DNA from: Brevundimonas vancanneytii
GTDB lineage: Bacteria > Pseudomonadota > Alphaproteobacteria > Caulobacterales > Caulobacteraceae
Assembly (NCBI GenBank): GCA_945874855.1
Contig: CAMCIP010000082.1
Location: 1 to 9,587, forward strand
Direction of reading: 5' to 3'
DNA: 9,587 nucleotides
In this document: positions 5,990 to 9,587 of the stretch, in pieces
Position numbering within the stretch: position 1 is the first letter of the stretch
Layout: the number at the start of each line of letters is the position of its first letter
The notes under the pieces: generated by a model
Database searches by the model: none
What the model saw: the letters and a program-made list of their open reading frames with translations, nothing else
What the model was told of the DNA's origin: nothing
Position numbers and translations under genes: made by a program

Positions 5990-6985
5990 TCACCCCAGCC
6001 GCCCCTCCAGCACGCTCTGATAGCCGAACAGGCCCTGGGCCCCGCCGGTGTGCAGGAAGACCACCGTCTCGCCCCGGAACTCCGCCGCCCGGGCGATCAG
6101 GCCCTTCATGGCCTTGGCCGAATAGACGGGGTCCAGAACGATGGCGTCGGTGCGGGCGGCCAGCACCAGGGCGTCGATCACGCCCTGGTCGATCAGGCCA
6201 TAGCCCTCGCCGACATAGTCGCAGTCGGCCACCACCATGTCGTCGGTCACCGCGTCGGGCCGGCCCAGCAGGGCGGCGGTCTCGCGCGCCAGCTTGAGAA
6301 CCATGGCCTCCTGACGAGCCCTGGGCGCGCGCACGCCGAAGCCCAGCACCGGCACGTCCGCGCCCATGACCGCCAGGCCGGCGACCAGGCCGCCGTGGGT
6401 GCCCGCACTGCCCGTGGCTGTCACGATCCGGTCGAGGGGCAGGTCCAGCTCATCGGCCTGGACGACGATCTCGCGGGCGCAGTCGACATAGCCCAGCGCC
6501 CCGATCGGGTTGGAGCCGCCGCCGGGGATGACATAGGGGCGGTGCCCTTCGCCCCTCAGCCGCTCGGCCTCGATCTCCAGTTCGGCGTTCATGTCCGTGC
6601 CCGAGGCGACCGTGCGGAGCGTCGCCCCGAACAGCTGGTCCAGCAGGACGTTGCCGTTGCCGACGTAGTCCACGGCCGTCGAGCCCGTGCGCGCCTCCAG
6701 AATGATCGCGCATCCGAGGCCGTGCGCCGCCGCCGCGGCCGCCGTCTGGCGCACGTGGTTGGACTGGACCGCCCCCTGCGTCACCAGCACGTCCGCGCCC
6801 TGTTCGAAGGCGTCTCCCAGCAGGAATTCCAGCTTGCGGGTCTTGTTGCCCCCGCCGGCCAGACCCGTGGCGTCGTCTCGCTTGATCCACAGATCGATCC
6901 CCAGCTTCTCCCCCAGGCGCGGCAGGGGCTCCAGCGGCGTCGGCAGATGGGCCAGGCGGACGCGGGGAAAACGGGCGAGATGCAT
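5990..6985 (-). CDS. dcyD: D-cysteine desulfhydrase / ACC deaminase family PLP enzyme
   Basis: This 331-residue cytosolic enzyme belongs to the fold-type II (tryptophan synthase beta-like) PLP family. The PLP Schiff-base lysine is K48 in GGGNKTRKLEF, by alignment in my head with Lys51 of ACC deaminase. It is followed by the substrate-contact segment QSNHVRQ, the phosphate-binding TGSAGTHGGL, and a C-terminal HTGG block. D-cysteine desulfhydrases convert D-cysteine to pyruvate, sulfide and ammonia. ACC deaminases open the cyclopropane ring of 1-aminocyclopropane-1-carboxylate. QSNH (rather than the QSNQ I recall from ACC deaminase) and the overall wording favour the D-cysteine branch, but this is not decisive. 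The ATG at 6985 has an excellent AAGGAG (6994-6999). The frame stays open to 7720 only because GC-rich DNA lacks stops. The neighbouring racemase suggests D-amino-acid metabolism. Confidence 0.87.
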   Translation of the reverse strand: MHLARFPRVRLAHLPTPLEPLPRLGEKLGIDLWIKRDDATGLAGGGNKTRKLEFLLGDAFEQGADVLVTQGAVQSNHVRQTAAAAAAHGLGCAIILEARTGSTAVDYVGNGNVLLDQLFGATLRTVASGTDMNAELEIEAERLRGEGHRPYVIPGGGSNPIGALGYVDCAREIVVQADELDLPLDRIVTATGSAGTHGGLVAGLAVMGADVPVLGFGVRAPRARQEAMVLKLARETAALLGRPDAVTDDMVVADCDYVGEGYGLIDQGVIDALVLAARTDAIVLDPVYSAKAMKGLIARAAEFRGETVVFLHTGGAQGLFGYQSVLEGRLG

Positions 6986-7084
6986 GGGACGGGCTCCTTG
7001 GGGGTGCCCGATCCCTAGCGCGCGGGCCGTCGGGGCGAAAGCGGTGCGGGCCGACGGAAGTCGCATGCTCGCGCGTGTCAGAAG

Positions 7085-7123
7085 CGGTCCCGCCATCTTC
7101 AGCTTTCCCGGCGGACGGGACCG
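7085..7123. repeat. Inverted repeat 1 of 3 (8-bp arms)
   Basis: CGGTCCCG (7085-7092) and CGGGACCG (7116-7123) are perfect complements separated by 23 bases. An alternative inner pairing, CCGCC (7090-7094) with GGCGG (7110-7114), competes with it. It directly abuts the next inverted repeat. Confidence 0.4.
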
Positions 7124-7162
7124 GGCGGCCCGGTCACTCCTCACCCTGTCGACCGGGCCGCC
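7124..7162. repeat. Inverted repeat 2 of 3 (12-bp arms)
   Basis: GGCGGCCCGGTC (7124-7135) pairs perfectly with GACCGGGCCGCC (7151-7162) around a 15-nt loop. As RNA this would be a very stable stem on either strand. It has no T tract after it on either strand, so it is not a textbook terminator. Confidence 0.6.
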
Positions 7163-7174
7163 TTCCCCACTGTG

Positions 7175-7197
7175 CCCGGGGGGTGTGGCCCCCCGGG
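7175..7197 (-). terminator. Inverted repeat 3 of 3: 9-bp GC hairpin after the DUF4386-like gene
   Basis: CCCGGGGGG (7175-7183) pairs perfectly with CCCCCCGGG (7189-7197) around the 5-nt loop TGTGG. Read on the minus strand it starts about 18 nt after the stop of the membrane protein gene. It is the best candidate for that gene's transcript end or 3' stabiliser, although no T tract follows. Confidence 0.5.
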
Positions 7198-7215
7198 TCT
7201 GGCGGAGGGGACCGG

Positions 7216-7929
7216 TCATTTGCGGTCTCGCTGAACCAGCCAGGTCACGCCCAGGGCCAGCAGCCAGACCAGCCAGGCGGTGAAGACCCACTGGGTGATC
7301 TGGACGTCGGGAAAGGCGGGATCGACGGTGGCCAGCAGCTCGGCATGGCCCATGATCCACAGCGGCGTCAGGATGACGGCGACCGCCCCCAGGGCCCGTG
7401 TCCACAGGCCCGCGGCCAGGGGCCCCCGCACCAGGGCCAGACCGACCGCCAGGGTCCAGGCCGCCAGAAGAGTCTGGCCCAGCCATTCGCCGATCGCCAC
7501 GCCGGCGAACTGGTGCAGGCCCTGATAGACGGCGACGGCGGCGGCCGACTGGACCGGGTCGCCGGTCAGGGCCTGGTCCGCCAGACCCGGCACGACGAAG
7601 GGCCAGCGCGACAGACCGACGGCCTGGGCCACCGCCGAGGCCGCCCCTGCCGCCGCCGCCCAGACGGGCCAGCGCGCGCCGGAGGCGCGCACCGCGTCTC
7701 CCGTCCAGGCGGAAACCCACAGGAAGGACAGGGCACAGGCGGCGAAGGCCAGCCAGATCAGGATCAGCTCGGGCCCGCCGGCCTGAAAGGCGCGCAGGAC
7801 CTCCAGCGGCGGTTCGCGCAGGACGTCGTCATAGCCGAAGCGGTCGATCAACAGCAGATACGGCCCGTTCACGGCCAGGGCGAAGGCGATCATCGCCGCG
7901 CCGGCCTTGCGCCTGATGGAAAAAGTCAT
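7216..7929 (-). CDS. Six-helix integral membrane protein, DUF4386-like
   Basis: This 237-residue protein is almost wholly hydrophobic. Predicted helices lie near residues 8-28, 53-73, 86-108, 148-167, 175-196 and 213-232. The N-terminus MTFSIRRKAGAAMIAF, with a positively charged start before helix 1, and the DVLREP-containing loop after it resemble DUF4386 proteins, a family of unknown function. The assignment is by general resemblance only. No catalytic motif or obvious transport signature is visible. The ATG at 7929 has AAGGGGG (7935-7941) as ribosome binding site. That site directly abuts operator O1, so repressor bound there would cover the transcription start region. The gene diverges from a TetR regulator and is probably its main target. 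The C-terminus ends in QRDRK and is followed by GC-rich hairpins. Confidence 0.78.
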   Translation of the reverse strand: MTFSIRRKAGAAMIAFALAVNGPYLLLIDRFGYDDVLREPPLEVLRAFQAGGPELILIWLAFAACALSFLWVSAWTGDAVRASGARWPVWAAAAGAASAVAQAVGLSRWPFVVPGLADQALTGDPVQSAAAVAVYQGLHQFAGVAIGEWLGQTLLAAWTLAVGLALVRGPLAAGLWTRALGAVAVILTPLWIMGHAELLATVDPAFPDVQITQWVFTAWLVWLLALGVTWLVQRDRK

Positions 7930-7939
7930 CGCAACCCCC

Positions 7940-7969
7940 TTGTCTCAGTGATGAGACATCATCTATGTC
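7940..7969 (+). promoter_or_regulatory. Possible promoter of the tetR-hydrolase unit
   Basis: On the plus strand TTGTCT (7940-7945, 4 of 6 to the -35 consensus) is followed after 18 bp by TATGTC (7964-7969, 3 of 6 to the -10). The -35 overlaps O1 and the -10 overlaps O2. This would make the divergent promoters face to face and allow autorepression. It is weaker than the opposite promoter. Confidence 0.3.
7941..7958. promoter_or_regulatory. Operator O1: perfect 18-bp dyad, likely TetR binding site
   Basis: TGTCTCAGTGATGAGACA consists of perfect 7-bp arms, TGTCTCA and TGAGACA, around GTGA. It lies between the DUF4386-like gene and the divergent TetR gene, next to the former's ribosome binding site. 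Length and even-spaced dyad are typical of operators bound by TetR-family dimers. A second, related copy lies 25 bp away. Confidence 0.75.
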
Positions 7970-7989
7970 CCAGTTGCGAGACATGTCAA
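7960..7989 (-). promoter_or_regulatory. Predicted promoter of the DUF4386-like gene
   Basis: On the minus strand a perfect TTGACA -35 (7989 to 7984) is followed after 18 bp by TAGATG (7965 to 7960), a 3-of-6 match to TATAAT. A 17-bp spacing gives ATAGAT instead. O2 fills the spacer and O1 covers the expected start site. The -35 is strong; the -10 is tentative. Confidence 0.5.
7966..7983. promoter_or_regulatory. Operator O2: imperfect 18-bp copy of O1
   Basis: TGTCCCAGTTGCGAGACA matches O1 at 14 of 18 positions, giving consensus TGTCYCAGTKRYGAGACA. It lies exactly between a minus-strand TTGACA (7984-7989) and a -10-like TAGATG (7960-7965), so it fills the promoter spacer. The following bases also make GACATGTC (7980-7987), a partial extra half-site. 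Confidence 0.7.
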
Positions 7990-8014
7990 GCGTCCACCAC
8001 GAAAGGCTTCTCCA

Positions 8015-8683
8015 ATGACCTCTCTGCCCCTTGCGCGCCTGCGCCGCGTCGGACACCAACGGCTGATGGTCCGGACTGAAGGCGGCACTCGCCCCAGAGA
8101 TCGCCAGGCGACGGAGGCGGCGATCGTCTCCGCCGCCGAGCGGCTGTTGCTGCGCGCCGGCTGGAGCGGATTGAACGTCAACACCCTGGCGGCCGAGGCC
8201 GGCGTCGATCGCAAGCTGATCTATCGCTATTTCGAGGGCGTCGAGGGGGTGGTCGAGCGGCTGGCCGGCCGGCTCGATCTGTGGCTGGGCGAGGCCCTGG
8301 CCGCCCTGCCGCCAACCCGGGCCACCTCCTATCGCGACTTCGCACGGGAGATGCTGACGGGCTATCTGCAGGCGTTGCGGGCCAGCCCGCTGATCCTGCG
8401 GCTGGTGGCCTGGGAGCTCAGCGAGGACACCCCCCTGCTTCGCCGTCTGGAGGCGTCGCGCTCGATCGTGCTCCAGCGCTGGACCGCCTCGCGCCGGCCC
8501 GACCTGCCCCTGCCCGAGGGGGTGGATGTGGTTGCTCTCAACGTCATCCTGCTTGCGGCCGTCCAGCACCTCGCCCTCGCCGCCGCCACCCGCGAGCGCT
8601 TCGCCGGCGTGGCGCTCGACGACGCAGGCTGGACCCGCATCGAGGCGGCGATCGACCGGCTGCTGGACGCCTGGCCGGCCTGA
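8015..8683 (+). CDS. TetR/AcrR-family transcriptional regulator
   Basis: This 222-residue protein has an N-terminal TetR helix-turn-helix. RQATEAAIVSAAERLLLRAGW (about residues 30-50) forms helix 1, LAAEAGVDRKLIYRYF (58-73) covers helices 2-3 with the recognition helix, and the usual acidic turn follows. The rest is an all-helical ligand-binding and dimerisation domain of normal length; its ligand is unknown. The ATG at 8015 has GAAAGG at 8001-8006. A second ATG at 8066 would still leave 13 residues before helix 1, so the first 17 residues, rich in Arg, are uncertain. The gene diverges from the DUF4386-like gene across two dyad operators, implying autoregulation and control of that neighbour. 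An alpha/beta hydrolase follows after 42 bp and is probably cotranscribed. Confidence 0.9.
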   Translation: MTSLPLARLRRVGHQRLMVRTEGGTRPRDRQATEAAIVSAAERLLLRAGWSGLNVNTLAAEAGVDRKLIYRYFEGVEGVVERLAGRLDLWLGEALAALPPTRATSYRDFAREMLTGYLQALRASPLILRLVAWELSEDTPLLRRLEASRSIVLQRWTASRRPDLPLPEGVDVVALNVILLAAVQHLALAAATRERFAGVALDDAGWTRIEAAIDRLLDAWPA

Positions 8684-8725
8684 ACCCCTGCCTCTTTCGA
8701 GACCCCCCTTCAAGAAAGCGAACCT

Positions 8726-9529
8726 ATGCCCGACATCCGCATCGGCGGTATCCGCCTGCATTACGACATCCACGGCGACGGCCCGGAGACGATTGTCTTC
8801 GTCCATGGCCTCATGCTGGCCTCCGAGTCCTGGGAAGCCCAGGTCGCCCACTTCTCCGCGCGCTACCGTGTGGTCACCTTCGACCTCCGGGGACAGGGCC
8901 GGTCCGACAAGGTGCGGGCGGGTCTCGATCTCGACAACCTCGCGGTTGACGCCGTCGAGCTCATGCGGACGCTGAACCTCGCACCCTGCCACCTGGTCGG
9001 CTTCTCCATGGGCACCTTCGTCGCCATGCGGGTCGCGGCGCGCAGGCCGGAACTGATCCGCACCCTGACCCTGATCGGGCCCAGTGCGGAGGCGGAGGAG
9101 CCGGCCAACCTGCCGCGCTATCGCCTGCTGATCGCTCTTGTCACCCTGTTCGGCCCCGCGCCCTTCACCGGGCCGCTGATGAAGATCCTGTTCGGTGACA
9201 CCTTCCTGGCGGACCGCACACGGCGGGCCGAGGCCGATCGCTGGCGCGGCTATCTGCGTCGTTTGCCACGCTCCCTCGCCCGGGCGGCGGCGGCCTCGGC
9301 GGCCCGTCGCGGGATCGAGCCCGAGCTGGCCCGCATCAGGGCCCCCACGCTGATCGTCTCGGGCGAGGAGGATCGACCGATTTCGCCGACCCGCGCGCGG
9401 GCGGTCCATGCCGCCATCGCCGGCAGTCGTTTCGTCGCCGTGCCCGCGACAGGCCACGCCGTCATGATCGAGCAGGCGGCGCGGTTCAACGCCCTGCTGG
9501 AGGACTGGCTGACCGTCGGCCGGGACTGA
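8726..9529 (+). CDS. Alpha/beta-fold hydrolase
   Basis: This 267-residue soluble protein has no signal peptide and shows a full alpha/beta-hydrolase layout. The oxyanion HG segment is FVHGLML (about 25-31). D-x-R-G-x-G-x-S appears as DLRGQGRSD. The nucleophile elbow is G-F-S94-M-G, the acid Asp216 is in GEEDRPIS, and the catalytic His244 is in GHAVMIEQ. The triad is complete, so it should be an active esterase, lactonase or related enzyme of the enol-lactonase/BioH-like broad group. The substrate is unknown. The ATG at 8726 begins directly with strand 1; AAGAAAG a few bases upstream is a modest ribosome binding site. Position downstream of tetR suggests it acts on the inducing compound or a related lipid or ester. 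Confidence 0.9.
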   Translation: MPDIRIGGIRLHYDIHGDGPETIVFVHGLMLASESWEAQVAHFSARYRVVTFDLRGQGRSDKVRAGLDLDNLAVDAVELMRTLNLAPCHLVGFSMGTFVAMRVAARRPELIRTLTLIGPSAEAEEPANLPRYRLLIALVTLFGPAPFTGPLMKILFGDTFLADRTRRAEADRWRGYLRRLPRSLARAAAASAARRGIEPELARIRAPTLIVSGEEDRPISPTRARAVHAAIAGSRFVAVPATGHAVMIEQAARFNALLEDWLTVGRD

Positions 9530-9535
9530 GCCTGC

Positions 9536-9552
9536 CCGCGCCCTCCGCGCGG
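9536..9552. terminator. Short GC hairpin after the alpha/beta hydrolase
   Basis: CCGCGC (9536-9541) pairs with GCGCGG (9547-9552) around CCTCC, 6 nt after the hydrolase stop and 1 bp before the putative convergent stop. No T tract follows in either direction, so it is at best a weak or factor-dependent bidirectional terminator. Confidence 0.35.
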
Positions 9553-9587
9553 TCAGCCCGGGGTCACCATATGGCCGTCCTCGGGGC
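9553..9587 (-). CDS. Possible 3' end of a convergent gene (partial)
   Basis: One minus-strand frame is open from the window edge to a TGA read at 9555 to 9553 and encodes PEDGHMVTPG at the C-terminus. Every codon but one (CAT) ends in G or C. Its placement just beyond a hairpin after the hydrolase fits a convergent gene. Only about 11 codons are visible, so this is a tentative call with no family. Confidence 0.3.
   Translation of the reverse strand, partial: PEDGHMVTPG

Larger units (their letters stand above)
6986..7215. other. 230-base noncoding region between dcyD and the DUF4386-like gene
   Basis: No gene with a plausible start, codon use or family match was found here. The part nearest dcyD (6986-7084) holds the AAGGAG ribosome binding site and otherwise nothing I recognise. 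A CTAGGG on the minus strand near 7014-7019 is a weak -10-like element without a matching -35. The rest (7085-7197) is filled by three consecutive perfect inverted repeats, listed separately. Confidence 0.6.

Noticed and set aside
6986..7720. N-terminal extension of the desulfhydrase frame up to 7720
   Set aside because: The frame is open only because stops are rare in this GC-rich DNA. The extension is Gly/Arg-rich and crosses the DUF4386-like gene. The ATG at 6985 has an ideal ribosome binding site and family-matching N-terminus.
7829..9457. A 542-codon open frame on the minus strand
   Set aside because: It is antisense to tetR and the alpha/beta hydrolase, both of which have clear family motifs. 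Its translation is rich in Arg, Gly, Gln and His with no recognisable domain, as expected from GC-rich antisense frames.

Overview
The window is very GC-rich, with G or C at nearly every third codon position and tightly packed genes. This fits an alphaproteobacterium. The gene style (a Tat-exported serine hydrolase, an extensin-like LAS-fold protein, class I PPK2, a single-domain cold shock protein) suggests a Caulobacteraceae member such as Brevundimonas or Caulobacter. That placement is inferred from composition and families, not from a marker gene. I see no rRNA, tRNA, CRISPR array, insertion sequence or phage gene.

Layout. Positions 1-89 hold the 3' end of an unidentified plus-strand gene whose stop codon overlaps that of the convergent ppk2 (86-823, minus). 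ppk2 diverges from a two-gene plus-strand unit: a Tat-exported S12/AmpC-like serine hydrolase (892-2031) and, 7 bp later, a membrane-anchored extensin-like LAS-type protein (2039-2800). The ppk2/hydrolase intergenic region carries a centred 10-bp inverted repeat. A roughly 200-nt structured leader precedes a cold shock protein gene (2997-3200). Its strong intrinsic terminator lies inside the 3' coding end of the convergent EamA transporter gene.

Positions 3212-6985 hold four minus-strand genes, in transcription order: a D-cysteine desulfhydrase-family PLP enzyme (6985 to 5990), a polyproline-linker alpha/beta-hydrolase lipoprotein (5917 to 4853), an aspartate/glutamate racemase-family protein (4809 to 4138), and an EamA/DMT transporter (4147 to 3212) whose GTG start overlaps the racemase stop. 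A strong hairpin separates the first gene from the rest. Two amino-acid stereochemistry enzymes beside a metabolite exporter suggest D-amino-acid handling, but this is inference.

Positions 7216-9529 form a divergent regulatory module. A six-helix membrane protein (DUF4386-like, minus) and a TetR-family regulator plus an alpha/beta hydrolase (both plus) flank an intergenic region with two 18-bp dyad operators. These match at 14 of 18 bases and sit on the predicted promoters of both directions. This is the clearest regulatory signal in the window. Between the DUF4386-like gene and the desulfhydrase lie about 230 noncoding bases with three consecutive perfect inverted repeats. The last 35 bases may be the 3' end of a convergent gene.

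Most of the window is ordinary chromosomal housekeeping and accessory metabolism. I found no clear evidence of a wholly new system. The points most worth a second look are the dual-operator TetR module, the possible D-amino-acid cluster, the polyproline lipoprotein hydrolase, and the overlapping terminator and coding sequence at cspA.
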